Source of the DNA: Bacteroides ndongoniae
GTDB lineage: Bacteria > Bacteroidota > Bacteroidia > Bacteroidales > Bacteroidaceae
DNA: 64,000 nucleotides
Assembly: GCF_900108345.1 (NCBI RefSeq)
Contig: NZ_FNVV01000014.1
Span: 2,217,664 to 2,281,663, forward strand
Reading direction: 5' to 3'
In this document: one piece after another, positions 1-7,558 of the stretch
How the letters are laid out: each line of letters starts with the position of its first letter
How positions within the stretch are numbered: position 1 is the stretch's first letter
Position numbers and translations under genes: made by a program
Notes under the pieces: model-generated
Databases searched by the model: none
Seen by the model: the letters and a program-made list of their open reading frames with translations, nothing else
What the model was told of the DNA's origin: nothing

Positions 1-231
1 GGCAACCCTGCCGTCCCGGCATCGTCCGAGCCATACATCCACCGTATGCCCGACTATATGGAACATGCGGCGGAGCATAAACCGCCGGTGCTGCACGCCA
101 TGCCCAAGAGCATCAGCATCAAGGAACTGATGAGCGCGGGTAAGGAAAAGGGAATGACTGACGGCATCCCCCAGCCGGAGGACGGCACGGAGAAACCGCA
201 GGAAAAACCGAAATGGAGGATGAAGCTGTGA
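1..231 (+). CDS. 3' end of an unidentified gene, cut by the window edge
   Basis: The reading frame is open from base 1 and stops with TGA at 229-231, so only the last 76 residues are visible. The tail is rich in Pro, Lys and Glu (GTEKPQEKPKWRMKL at the end) and looks like a disordered, basic C-terminus. The first in-window ATG at 46 is probably internal. Tails like this occur on mobilization or relaxase-type proteins of Bacteroides mobilizable elements, which would fit the primase and recombinase nearby, but no catalytic part is in view, so this is a guess. A strong hairpin follows 18 bases after the stop. Confidence 0.5.
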   Translation, partial: GNPAVPASSEPYIHRMPDYMEHAAEHKPPVLHAMPKSISIKELMSAGKEKGMTDGIPQPEDGTEKPQEKPKWRMKL

Positions 232-248
232 GCAGGGCACACTTAATG

Positions 249-296
249 AAAAACTTGGCAACCTCCTTACACGTATATGGTAGTTGCCAAGTTTTT
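249..296. terminator. Bidirectional intrinsic terminator
   Basis: Perfect 14-base arms, AAAAACTTGGCAAC at 249-262 and GTTGCCAAGTTTTT at 283-296, surround a 20-base loop. The A-run on one side and T-run on the other allow termination in both directions, between the plus-strand gene ending at 231 and the minus-strand operon ending at 333. Confidence 0.85.
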
Positions 297-332
297 CTAT
301 CTCAAATCTCGAATACATTCTTGATATGTTTT

Positions 333-488
333 TCACCAGAATGTATATTGAGCCTTGAACTTCTCATAAACATTCTTTGCAGCCTCCCTTTCTTCCCTGC
401 TTTCAGGTTTCAAGTGAGCCATCTTCTCCGCAAAGCGTTTAGCGTCCTTACCGGTAACCACCGGCGTTTCTTTAATCGGTCGAGCCAT
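333..488 (-). CDS. 51-residue conserved small protein, third gene of ATPase operon
   Basis: The protein begins MARPIKETPVVTGKDAKRF and ends in KAQYTFW. It is basic and predicted helical. Its ATG (486-488) sits 5 bases after the stop of the TOPRIM gene, with AGGAAG just upstream as a ribosome binding site, so it is the last gene of the ATPase-TOPRIM operon. Proteins with a very similar start are, to my knowledge, common in Bacteroidales accessory DNA, often next to small toxin-like or acetyltransferase genes. No function is assigned. It could be an antitoxin-like or regulatory partner of the two upstream genes; that is inference from position only. Confidence 0.75.
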   Translation of the reverse strand: MARPIKETPVVTGKDAKRFAEKMAHLKPESREEREAAKNVYEKFKAQYTFW

Positions 489-493
489 ACTTC

Positions 494-1174
494 CTATTCC
501 GTTATTTTATTTTCAATGTCCAAACAGAACAAATCCAAACTTTTATTCTTTTGTCTGCATAGCCTTAACCCTTTCTTCATATCTTTGGCTATATTGCTAT
601 AATCCAGATTCTTTTTATCAGTATCTATATACTTGCTCCTTTTCTTACGGTCAATCCGGTTAATCAAATAGTGTAGATGTTCTTTAGGATTTGCATATTG
701 GGCTGTTTCTTTGCAAGAGGTATCAAACAAAGGTATCAGCCAAGCATCGGTTTCTTCTATGGCAATTGCATAAGCAATTTTGTCCCGGTATGCTTCTGGA
801 ATAATTTCGGTTATCTTACTTTTTACGTTGCCATAAAGTTGTTCGCTGTATGCTTTCCAATCGGTATCTTTCGTGCGTAAAGGTTCTGCAATGTCATATC
901 CGGCCTCTCCACGTTCTGCCGTGTCAATCTGGACAACCAGCAGGGCATCTCCCATTAAACCATCGAAAAATGGTTGCAGCAGATGTTCATCTCCGCATGA
1001 TTTCAAGACCAGATTCCAGTTGCTGAAGTTCAATTCGTTCAAATCCGTTTCGTCAAACTGCTCGCTCGGGCGTAATTGTACGATGTCGCTACCGTCAATG
1101 CCTTTTGCCGCTTTCAAGACGGCTTTTATCACGGCAATATCAGCTTTTCCTTCGGCTATTATTCCTAATCTCAT
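494..1174 (-). CDS. TOPRIM-like protein partnered with the AAA ATPase
   Basis: 226 residues counted from the ATG at 1174. An upstream ATG at 1204 would overlap the ATPase gene, and the chosen start lies 4 bases after the ATPase stop. The N-terminus has a hydrophobic strand followed by AEGKAD, giving the Glu of a TOPRIM fold. VVQIDTAE near residue 85 gives the acidic pair position, and AIEETDAWLI near residue 140 matches the E..AWL signature of DUF4276/RloB-like proteins. Such proteins are predicted nucleases paired with OLD or AAA-15/21 ATPases in defence systems (for example the AriA-AriB logic of PARIS). The pairing and order fit that architecture. The exact family is inferred by eye. Confidence 0.72.
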   Translation of the reverse strand: MRLGIIAEGKADIAVIKAVLKAAKGIDGSDIVQLRPSEQFDETDLNELNFSNWNLVLKSCGDEHLLQPFFDGLMGDALLVVQIDTAERGEAGYDIAEPLRTKDTDWKAYSEQLYGNVKSKITEIIPEAYRDKIAYAIAIEETDAWLIPLFDTSCKETAQYANPKEHLHYLINRIDRKKRSKYIDTDKKNLDYSNIAKDMKKGLRLCRQKNKSLDLFCLDIENKITE

Positions 1175-1178
1175 ATGG

Positions 1179-2267
1179 TCAGAAATTGTAGGGAACACCA
1201 CCAATCAATCCTTTCATCCACATTTCAGACAGCATCATGCGATGTTCTCCGCTCTGTTCCTTGGTCTGGATACGTTTGACCTGCGTTTTCCCTTCGTCAT
1301 TACGGGTTACGACATACAACCGTTGGCTGTCATCATTCAAGTTCATCCCGTCTAAAATAGCCGGATTATGGGTGGTAATCAATACCTGTTTGCCGTTCTT
1401 CAGAGCCAATTCGCCAATCTTTTTCATCAAAAACCTGCACAAACGAGGATTGAGTCCATTCTCTATATTGTCTATGGCAAAGAAATCCGGTGTCTTCTTG
1501 CTGATGAACAAAGTCAGGTAAAACAATACTTCCAATGCGCCTTCATTGGCATTTTCCGCAGAAAACAAGTTGTTCTTTTTCTGCATGAATTTGTCCCTGA
1601 AATAAAGATTGGACTTGCTCCGTCCCAACTTATATCCTTGCATCTTATATCTTTCTTCACTGTCGAAAAATATGTCCTCAATCCATGATATATATTCTTT
1701 TGCGGATTCCTTGATTTGGACGATTTCCTCTTTGGGAAGGTTGTTCAGCAATACATCAAGACCTTCCCCGTTCACACCCAACGGATATTGCATACTGTCA
1801 GAAGTCAATCCGCGAAGTGCATTGATAGATAATGAATAGATAAGGTATTTAGCGATGTATGCCCGCAATATCTCCATTTTCCTTGTAACGACATCCATAT
1901 TTCCCCGGTTTGCTCCGGTTGAACATGAAGCAGCCCAAGTAGAATATATATCTTCTGGCGTTGGATTATTTATTGCATATTGGATACGTTCTCCTTCCGT
2001 ACCGGATAGATTCACGTTTATGGTATTATTGGCCGCTTGCCCATAAAAAGAGCTGAACATCAAATCCGGTTTGGCAATACGGATACCTTTTTGTATCATG
2101 GCATTGACCTCTATTTGGCAAGAGCGCTCTGCGGCAACCATCCCAACAGCTTCCAATATATTGGATTTGCCGGAACCATTGGCTCCGATAAATACATTGA
2201 CATTTCCTATTGAGAAAGTGGCCGATGTAATGGACTTGAAATTCTTTATGGTTATTGTATCTATCAT
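1179..2267 (-). CDS. AAA-family (OLD/SMC-like) ATPase, probable defence gene
   Basis: 362 residues. Walker A is GANGSGKSN at residues 28-36, directly after a short N-terminal strand-helix, as in AAA_15/AAA_21 proteins of the ABC-ATPase superfamily. Near the C-terminus FFAIDNIENGL supplies Walker B with its catalytic Glu, and ITTHNP supplies the switch His. The length suits a single compact head without the long coiled coil of SMC proteins. The following gene encodes a TOPRIM-like protein, so the two probably form a complex in which ATP binding controls a nuclease. A Bacteroidota promoter lies upstream. It sits as cargo between mobilization-type genes. Confidence 0.85.
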   Translation of the reverse strand: MIDTITIKNFKSITSATFSIGNVNVFIGANGSGKSNILEAVGMVAAERSCQIEVNAMIQKGIRIAKPDLMFSSFYGQAANNTINVNLSGTEGERIQYAINNPTPEDIYSTWAASCSTGANRGNMDVVTRKMEILRAYIAKYLIYSLSINALRGLTSDSMQYPLGVNGEGLDVLLNNLPKEEIVQIKESAKEYISWIEDIFFDSEERYKMQGYKLGRSKSNLYFRDKFMQKKNNLFSAENANEGALEVLFYLTLFISKKTPDFFAIDNIENGLNPRLCRFLMKKIGELALKNGKQVLITTHNPAILDGMNLNDDSQRLYVVTRNDEGKTQVKRIQTKEQSGEHRMMLSEMWMKGLIGGVPYNF

Positions 2268-2320
2268 ATTTTTAGCAGGAAATACCTAATATTCATTACT
2301 TATGTGAATGTTACCTGTTG

Positions 2321-2351
2321 CAAAGATACTGTTTTTTCTCTACCATAGCAA
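2321..2351 (-). promoter_or_regulatory. Bacteroidota promoter for ATPase operon
   Basis: Read on the minus strand, TATCTTTG (2328 to 2321) matches TAnnTTTG exactly. TTG at 2351-2349 lies 20 bases upstream, the expected spacing for the -33 box. The predicted start is near 2314, about 45 bases before the ATPase ATG. Confidence 0.7.
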
Positions 2352-2353
2352 CG

Positions 2354-2709
2354 AAATAATAGCATATTTTGAATGGCAAAACTGGAAATGAAATATGTTT
2401 GGTGGCTTTTCCAATGGAGCATATTCCAGCTTTTGCGACACGAAACTGGAATTTTATTCACTGAGGACACAAATTTTGATGTGCAAAAGTACCCTAACCA
2501 ATTCTTGCCTTACAAATTTTGAAGATTATAACAGCAAAATCTACAAATTTTGGAGAATAAAAATGATAAAACACCTTCCCGGATTGCAAAAAGAATGGCT
2601 TCACCCTGTCCTCCCGACAGAATGAAGCCGGTTGTTTAACCTAAATAGCGGGAACTTCCTGCTTCACAGCGGTAGAGAGTATCCCTGAACGATGAACATC
2701 CAAGATGCA
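2354..2709. other. Intergenic region with one terminator hairpin
   Basis: No convincing gene on either strand. It is AT-rich from 2354 to 2570. The only clear structure is the hairpin at 2597-2629 annotated separately. Confidence 0.5.
2597..2629 (-). terminator. Terminator of the HTH-primase-HTH operon
   Basis: Two stacked stems, GGCTTCA (2597-2603) with TGAAGCC (2623-2629) and CTGTC (2606-2610) with GACAG (2616-2620). On the minus strand the hairpin is followed by a T-rich run, 80 bases beyond the stop of the gene at 2710. Confidence 0.65.
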
Positions 2710-3123
2710 TTATCCACAATCATCTGAGAGTTCTTTTCCTTCTGTTTCTTTCTCCCTGCCGTTTTCATCTATTTCTTCGGGCATCGGATAGGTTTCCGAC
2801 AGCTTGTCCTTCCGTGCCTGACGTTTGATTTCGTTCTCGTCAAAGTTGTTGCGGATGAACTCGTGCAGGTCTGATTCCTTGTAATAGGTCTTGTGGTATA
2901 TTGAATGGAACTTCAACGCCCCGTTGTTCCGGTATCGCTGGAGCGTGCGCTTGCTGATGCGCAGCAGTTGGCACACCTCCTGGTTGTCGTACAGCCGTTC
3001 CCCGTTCAGGTAGTTCAGGTGTTTCTGCCGGTTCTCCGCCTTGTCCAGCTTGCGCGATATGCGGTAAAGCTCGCCCATGATGCGCTCCATCCATGCCTCA
3101 AATTCAGTCTTGTCCACTAACAT
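2710..3123 (-). CDS. Helix-turn-helix (excisionase/MerR-like) protein
   Basis: 137 residues. Residues about 45-80 form a winged-helix HTH of the excisionase type (DNQEVCQLLRISKRTLQRYR, then a basic wing and KESDLHEFI). The N-terminus is a predicted coiled helix, and the C-terminus is strongly acidic and basic by turns (EEIDENGREKETEGKE). It is the last gene of a three-gene minus-strand operon, 19 bases after the primase. Small HTH proteins next to a primase are typical of Bacteroides mobilizable elements, where they act in excision or replication control. That role is inferred from family and position. Confidence 0.85.
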   Translation of the reverse strand: MLVDKTEFEAWMERIMGELYRISRKLDKAENRQKHLNYLNGERLYDNQEVCQLLRISKRTLQRYRNNGALKFHSIYHKTYYKESDLHEFIRNNFDENEIKRQARKDKLSETYPMPEEIDENGREKETEGKELSDDCG

Positions 3124-3142
3124 GGCCGTTCCTCCTGTGCTT

Positions 3143-5194
3143 TTATACCTCGCCCAGCATGTAGCTGTTCGGGCTGTCGGGTGATTTCACAATGATTTCC
3201 TTCTCTCGCATGAAGCGGATATAGCTCTTGGCCGTGCGTTCCTTCACCTCGAAAGCCGTTTGAAGCTCTTCTGAAAGCTCCATGTAGCCGATGAAGCGTT
3301 TCCGGCTGAACAGTTCGCGTGCTACTGCCACGAGTTCCTCCTCCTTGCGCTTGTCCTTTTCCTCCTTCGGTTTCTCGCCCAAGTAGGCGTGCATCGCCTT
3401 CTCCTTGTCCCATGCGAACTGCATGAGCGGCACATCCAGCGGGCTTCCGTCCCGTACCTTCAGGGCTTTCACCACCGAAACGGCGGGGTTCGTGTCCTTT
3501 TCGATGGAGAGGATGGCGGCAGCCTTGCGTTGCAGTTCGCTGCCCAAATGTCCGCGCAGCTTCAGCCCGTTGGGGATGAAGTGCAGCACCGTGACGATGC
3601 ACGTATTGTAGATGCCCGCCAGCCGGTAGAGTTCCTCCACGACGGCGATGCTCTCCGCCTCGTCGTTGGCGCAGCGTATCAGGTCGGCAATGCCGTCAAT
3701 CACCACCAGATGGATGCCCCCGTATTGGTAGTGAAACTTGTCCATGCTGAGCACGATGGACTTCAACCGCTCCTTGCGGCTCATCCCCGTCAGGCAATAC
3801 GCTTTGAACCATTCCGGCATCGTGTCGCGTCCGCAACGGCGCAGCAGGGTGCTTACGTTCTTGTATAGCTGCACCTCGCTTTGCTCGGTGTCATAGAACA
3901 GCACCGCCTTGTCTTTCGGGTTCCCTTCGATGGAAACGCCCAGCGTGTCGATGCCCTCCGCGTTTTCCGGTTTCACAGCTCCGGCAATCAGGGCTGCCAC
4001 ATAGTTGCTTTTCCCCGTACCTTCCCCGCCGGTGATGCAGAGCAGGTTCCCTTGTGTTCCCAGCGGCACATCGTTCACCGATACTATCATTTGTGCCACA
4101 GGTGGCGGGTTGTTGAAATCCAACTCGCATGATTTTAGTGCTGACATAGCTTCGTTATATAATGTATCAAGATATTCCAGAAATAGCCTTATCAAATCCT
4201 CGCGGCTGTTGCCCAACGCGAAATAGTCGCTGATGTCCTTTTCCTCCTTCTGGCCCGAAAGCGGCAATACCAGCCTTTTAACTCCATATAGCCTGAGTTC
4301 TTCCTCCCGTTTCAAAGAACTTTCCAGCCCGGTCTTGTCCGTGTCGAAAAGCAGCACGATGTGTTTGAAACGGAAACTTAACCGGTGGATGAGCGTTTGC
4401 GGTATCATGGCTGTTTCCGAATTGAAGCAGATGGCGTTCAACCCGTGCGCGGCAAGGCTCATTACATCCTTCTCCCCTCCGGTAATAAACAGCAGGTCGC
4501 CTTTGGCCGGAAGCTGTTCCAACCCGAAACAGTAATTTTCCCCCATATCGCCCCCGTACAGGAAACGTATTTGCGATTGGGGACGATATACTTTGACATG
4601 TTTCCGTCCTAAATAGCCGAACATAGGTTCTTGTTCTGTCGCGATAAGGGTGTAGGGCTTGCCATCCGCATTCTCGCTGCTGAACTTCTTTAATGAAACC
4701 GCCCGATATTGCTTCAGGATGTTTTCCTGGATGCCGGACTTGCCCCAAAAAGCAAGTTCCAATGTCGAAAACGGCTTCTGTACGGTGGCATACGGACGCT
4801 TGCGCCGTTCTACAGGAATATCAGCCGGCACATCAAACTCACTATTGGTTCCCATAGGACGGTTTTCCTCCAAGTTATCATTCCTTGATAGCCCCAGATA
4901 CAGGTCCCGGTCGATAATCCGCATAATTTCCACGAAATCTTTCGGATTGCGGCAGTCCAGTCCGTTCAACCTGCCCACCAGCTCGAAGCAGTCGCCCGAA
5001 TATTCCTCGTTGCCGAAATCCTTCATCTTGAACACCCCGGCTTTGCGGTCGTAATAGATATTGCACGATGCTTTCGTGTCCCGGTAGAACGGGTTCAGGA
5101 AATTCTTCCCCACCTTGAAATCCTTGCCGAGATAATGGCGGAATACATGAATCCCCTTGTCGGTTGCCTTCAGAATGTCATCTTTTCTTATCAT
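3143..5194 (-). CDS. TOPRIM primase fused to RepA-like helicase domain
   Basis: 683 residues. The N-terminal part (about 1-105) has the NPFYRDTKASCNIYYD segment typical of DnaG-type primase N-termini, though without an obvious four-cysteine zinc finger. The TOPRIM core is visible as FITGGEKD (Glu 241) and LLFDTDKTG (Asp 284, Asp 286). A second module begins near residue 380, with Walker A GGEGTGKSN at 389-397, Walker B-like HLVVIDGIADLI and other RecA/AAA_25 features. It probably primes and unwinds element DNA for replication of the circular form after excision or transfer. Its start overlaps the end of the upstream HTH gene by 17 bases, indicating coupling. The full length suggests an intact gene. 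Confidence 0.9.
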   Translation of the reverse strand: MIRKDDILKATDKGIHVFRHYLGKDFKVGKNFLNPFYRDTKASCNIYYDRKAGVFKMKDFGNEEYSGDCFELVGRLNGLDCRNPKDFVEIMRIIDRDLYLGLSRNDNLEENRPMGTNSEFDVPADIPVERRKRPYATVQKPFSTLELAFWGKSGIQENILKQYRAVSLKKFSSENADGKPYTLIATEQEPMFGYLGRKHVKVYRPQSQIRFLYGGDMGENYCFGLEQLPAKGDLLFITGGEKDVMSLAAHGLNAICFNSETAMIPQTLIHRLSFRFKHIVLLFDTDKTGLESSLKREEELRLYGVKRLVLPLSGQKEEKDISDYFALGNSREDLIRLFLEYLDTLYNEAMSALKSCELDFNNPPPVAQMIVSVNDVPLGTQGNLLCITGGEGTGKSNYVAALIAGAVKPENAEGIDTLGVSIEGNPKDKAVLFYDTEQSEVQLYKNVSTLLRRCGRDTMPEWFKAYCLTGMSRKERLKSIVLSMDKFHYQYGGIHLVVIDGIADLIRCANDEAESIAVVEELYRLAGIYNTCIVTVLHFIPNGLKLRGHLGSELQRKAAAILSIEKDTNPAVSVVKALKVRDGSPLDVPLMQFAWDKEKAMHAYLGEKPKEEKDKRKEEELVAVARELFSRKRFIGYMELSEELQTAFEVKERTAKSYIRFMREKEIIVKSPDSPNSYMLGEV

Positions 5195-5522
5195 GTCCCG
5201 TTCTGTTTAGGTAGTTCCTGCGAAATTCTTCCAGATTCCCCGGCTTGCACCGGATAGTCCGTTCTTCCAGACAACGCTCCACTTCCGAGAGCTTGTACAT
5301 GCACCGTCCCCGAAGCATCGAGTAGCTGATAAGATTGTCGTCCCTGAGCCGTTGCAGCGTCCGGGTGCTGATGCCCAGCGCGTCAGCAAGCTGGTTGCTG
5401 TCCAGCCACGCTTCTTTCTTTTCTTCGGAGGGCAGTTTTGCCTCCGCCACAAAATCGGCTATCTGCTCGATTTTGTTCACGAGCCTCTTATAGGCGTCGC
5501 TTTCCATTGTGATTACTTCCAT
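5178..5522 (-). CDS. Helix-turn-helix (excisionase-like) protein, first gene of primase operon
   Basis: 114 residues. The HTH is DSNQLADALGISTRTLQRLR at about residues 42-61, followed by the wing MLRGRCMYKLSEVERCLEE. This is the same fold as the protein at 2710-3123, so the primase is flanked by two HTH proteins. Starts are possible at 5522 (MEV) or 5507 (MES); both are plausible and I kept the longer one. The gene overlaps the primase start by 17 bases. Family members act as recombination directionality factors or replication regulators of integrated elements. Confidence 0.85.
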   Translation of the reverse strand: MEVITMESDAYKRLVNKIEQIADFVAEAKLPSEEKKEAWLDSNQLADALGISTRTLQRLRDDNLISYSMLRGRCMYKLSEVERCLEERTIRCKPGNLEEFRRNYLNRTGHDKKR

Positions 5523-5689
5523 TGCAAACTCTTTTTTGAATTAGTTTGCTGCAAAAGAATGGGAATAAAAAGGGACGCATGGTATACTATACGTATACTA
5601 CACCATCATTTTTTGTTTTCCGCCATTAGTCAGAACTCTATACTCATTTTGTATGCCATATAAATTGTACTGAAATTGCAGTTTTTATG

Positions 5690-5747
5690 GTTATAGCCAT
5701 AAATAATAAAAACAAATCTACTATATTTGCAGGTATAATCATAAATA
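5690..5747 (+). promoter_or_regulatory. Promoter and possible operator of DUF4143 ATPase gene
   Basis: TATATTTG at 5722-5729 matches the Bacteroidota -7 box, but no TTG is found at the proper -33 distance. Two near-identical direct repeats, GTTATAGCCATAAATA (5690-5705) and GGTATAATCATAAATA (5732-5747), bracket the box, and TTTATGG/CCATAAA forms a short inverted repeat over the first. This arrangement could be a binding site for a repressor; that is inference. Confidence 0.5.
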
Positions 5748-5756
5748 CGCGCAGCC

Positions 5757-6974
5757 ATGATAGAAAGAGAACTATATATGAAACAAATCCGGTCCTTTAT
5801 GAACCGTCCGTTCGTCAAGGTGATATCCGGTATCCGCCGGTGCGGAAAGTCAGTCGTATTGCAACTGATAGCAGAAGAATTGGAGCGTCAGGAGGTTGCC
5901 AAAGAGCACATTGTCTATATGAACTTTGAGAGTTTTGAATGGATGGATATTGCCGATGCGAAAGCCTTGTACCTGTATATCAAGGATAAAGTGGAAAAGA
6001 CCGATGGGAAAGTATATATCTTGTTGGATGAAATACAAGAGGTGAAGGATTGGGAAAAGGCCGTCAATTCTTTCATGGTGGATTGGGATGTAGATGTTTA
6101 TGTAACCGGCTCTAACTCCCGGCTGCTTTCCTCCGAGTTGTCCACCTATCTGGCAGGCAGGTATGTCAGTTTCCATATCATGCCGTTGTCTTTCAATGAA
6201 TATCTTTTGTTTCATGGTATAAATCCAGATAACAAAGAAGCATTGAGGGAAGAGTTTCAGAAATACCTTCGCATGGGTGGTTTCCCGGCAGTCCATACGG
6301 GTGATTACAGCTTCGAATCCATTTATAAGCTGGTGTATGACATCTATTCTTCCGTCATTCTGCGCGACACAGTACAGCGGCATGGCATCCGCAACGTGGA
6401 ACTGCTGGAACGGGTAGTACGCTTCGTGTTCGATAATATCGGCAACCGGCTTAACGCAAAGAATATCGCCGACTACTTCAAGAGCCAGCAACGGCGGGTG
6501 GACATCAACACCGTTTATAATTATCTGGATGCCTTGCAGGGCGCATTCATCATCCAGCGTGTGCCCCGTTACGACATCAAGGGGAAAGAACAGTTGCAGA
6601 CCAACGAGAAGTATTTTGTCAGCGACTTGTCGCTGGTTTACGCCGTAATGGGCTATAAAGACCGGATGATTTCAGGTGCGTTGGAGAACATTGTCTATTG
6701 GGAGATGAAGCGTCGCGGATATGACACGTTCATTGGTAAGCAGGACAATCGTGAAGTCGATTTCGTAGGCATCCGCAAGGACGAAAAAATTTATGTTCAG
6801 GTAACTTATCGGATGGAATCGGACGCGACGGTAGAGCGCGAGTTCGCCCCTTTGCTTGCCATCAGCGACCATTACCCCAAATATGTTGTGAGTATGGATG
6901 ATGTCTGGCAGGACAATATCGAAGGGGTAAGACACCGGCACATTGCCGATTTCCTGACGGATGGAAATTGGTGA
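5757..6974 (+). CDS. ATP-binding protein with DUF4143 domain (AAA_14)
   Basis: 405 residues. Walker A is GIRRCGKS at residues 25-32, Walker B LLDEIQEV follows near residue 90, and the sensor segment VTGSNSRLLSSELSTYLAGR is close to the family consensus. The C-terminal half is the DUF4143 part, with a restriction-endonuclease-like strand pattern (NREVDFVG then IYVQVTY) at about 330-350. These proteins are widespread in Bacteroidota, usually as single genes. Their function is not settled; a stress, defence or toxin-like role is often proposed. The gene stands alone, with its own promoter-like region upstream and a long hairpin 46 bases after the stop. Confidence 0.9.
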   Translation: MIERELYMKQIRSFMNRPFVKVISGIRRCGKSVVLQLIAEELERQEVAKEHIVYMNFESFEWMDIADAKALYLYIKDKVEKTDGKVYILLDEIQEVKDWEKAVNSFMVDWDVDVYVTGSNSRLLSSELSTYLAGRYVSFHIMPLSFNEYLLFHGINPDNKEALREEFQKYLRMGGFPAVHTGDYSFESIYKLVYDIYSSVILRDTVQRHGIRNVELLERVVRFVFDNIGNRLNAKNIADYFKSQQRRVDINTVYNYLDALQGAFIIQRVPRYDIKGKEQLQTNEKYFVSDLSLVYAVMGYKDRMISGALENIVYWEMKRRGYDTFIGKQDNREVDFVGIRKDEKIYVQVTYRMESDATVEREFAPLLAISDHYPKYVVSMDDVWQDNIEGVRHRHIADFLTDGNW

Positions 6975-7020
6975 AACCCGAAAATTGCAGGTGTATTAAG
7001 CAGGATGCAACCATTTTTCA

Positions 7021-7067
7021 AGTGCAAGGTGCAAGCCTATCCTATATATAGGCTCGCACCTTGCACT
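7021..7067. repeat. Long near-perfect hairpin
   Basis: Twenty-base arms at 7021-7040 and 7048-7067 (left arm AGTGCAAGGTGCAAGCCTAT) pair at 19 of 20 positions around a 7-base loop. There is no T-run, so it is a poor classical terminator. It lies 46 bases after the DUF4143 gene and 34 bases before a promoter. Confidence 0.8.
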
Positions 7068-7100
7068 GAATGAGGAAATTAAGATTTTAATAATCAAAGG

Positions 7101-7132
7101 TTTGGAAAATAAAAAGCGATTGCTTACCTTTG
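7101..7132 (+). promoter_or_regulatory. Strong Bacteroidota promoter
   Basis: TTTG at 7101-7104 and TACCTTTG at 7125-7132 are separated by exactly 20 bases. The predicted start is near 7139. No protein gene follows until 7559, and an intrinsic terminator intervenes. Confidence 0.75.
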
Positions 7133-7138
7133 CAGCAT

Positions 7139-7359
7139 CCAAAAACGGATGACAAACGGCTGCCGATGGCAGACAAAGAGCATCACCCAAAATCGTTACT
7201 AAATCGTTACGGTACGATTTTAAGATGGATTAAAGAGATTTGTAATCAGGGAGATAGGTTCGCTCGGAACAAGCCCCAAGCGGATCACCAAAAGAAAAGC
7301 CAAAAGGCGACAATAAAAAGACAAGTCCTACAAAATCAATATTTTGTGGGACTTTTTTT
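7139..7359 (+). ncRNA. Candidate small RNA between promoter and terminator
   Basis: A transcript of about 220 bases is predicted from the promoter at 7101-7132 to the terminator at 7323-7359. Inside is the short hairpin AATCGT-TACGGT-ACGATT and a repeated AATCGTTAC. A 137-codon open frame from 7130 crosses the terminator and has no recognisable protein features, so I treat the transcript as non-coding. It might act as a leader or control RNA for the recombinase. The call rests on signals only. Confidence 0.35.
7323..7359 (+). terminator. Intrinsic terminator upstream of recombinase
   Basis: Arms AAGTCCTACAAAAT (7323-7336) and ATTTTGTGGGACTT (7341-7354), one wobble pair, four-base loop, followed by a T-run to 7359. 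Confidence 0.85.
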
Positions 7360-7404
7360 ATTGCCCTTTGGCGACCTTGACCGCCAAAAAGAGGGCATTG
7401 ACGG

Positions 7405-7510
7405 ACAAAAATTAGTACCCAATTCGTACCCCCGACAAGATTTTCAAAAAAGGGGTACGATTTGTCGGAAATTGGCGGAACGCTGTCGGGATTTGGCGAC
7501 CCTGCATTTA
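7405..7510. repeat. Cluster of short repeats, possible recombinase arm sites
   Basis: CGTACCCC at 7425-7432 is repeated inverted at 7452-7459. CCGACAA at 7432-7438 is repeated inverted at 7462-7468. TTTGGCGACC occurs at 7492-7501 and, nearly identical, at 7367-7376. Such crowded short repeats directly upstream of a tyrosine recombinase gene are what arm-type and core sites look like, but no att core can be proven from one junction. Confidence 0.35.
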
Positions 7511-7558
7511 TCTCATTATGAGTTAATAAAAGTAGTTTTGTAACTTAAAAAATGAGGT

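Larger units (their letters stand above)
6975..7558. other. Intergenic region upstream of recombinase gene
   Basis: No convincing protein gene. It holds a long hairpin (7021-7067), a strong plus-strand promoter (7101-7132), a short candidate RNA gene with its own terminator (7323-7359), and a repeat-rich stretch (7405-7510) just before the recombinase. Sites used by a tyrosine recombinase normally lie in such a position, so this region probably contains one element end. Confidence 0.5.

Noticed and set aside
213..602. 129-codon plus-strand frame
   Set aside because: It runs through the bidirectional terminator and is antisense to the 51-residue gene and the TOPRIM gene.
7225..7275. Stretch resembling a tRNA anticodon and T-arm
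   Set aside because: TTTGTAATC and GGTTCG look tRNA-like, but no full cloverleaf, acceptor stem or CCA end could be found. A degraded tRNA remnant at an integration site remains possible.
7130..7543. 137-codon open frame between promoter and recombinase
   Set aside because: It crosses a perfect intrinsic terminator, has no ribosome binding site and shows no protein-like pattern.
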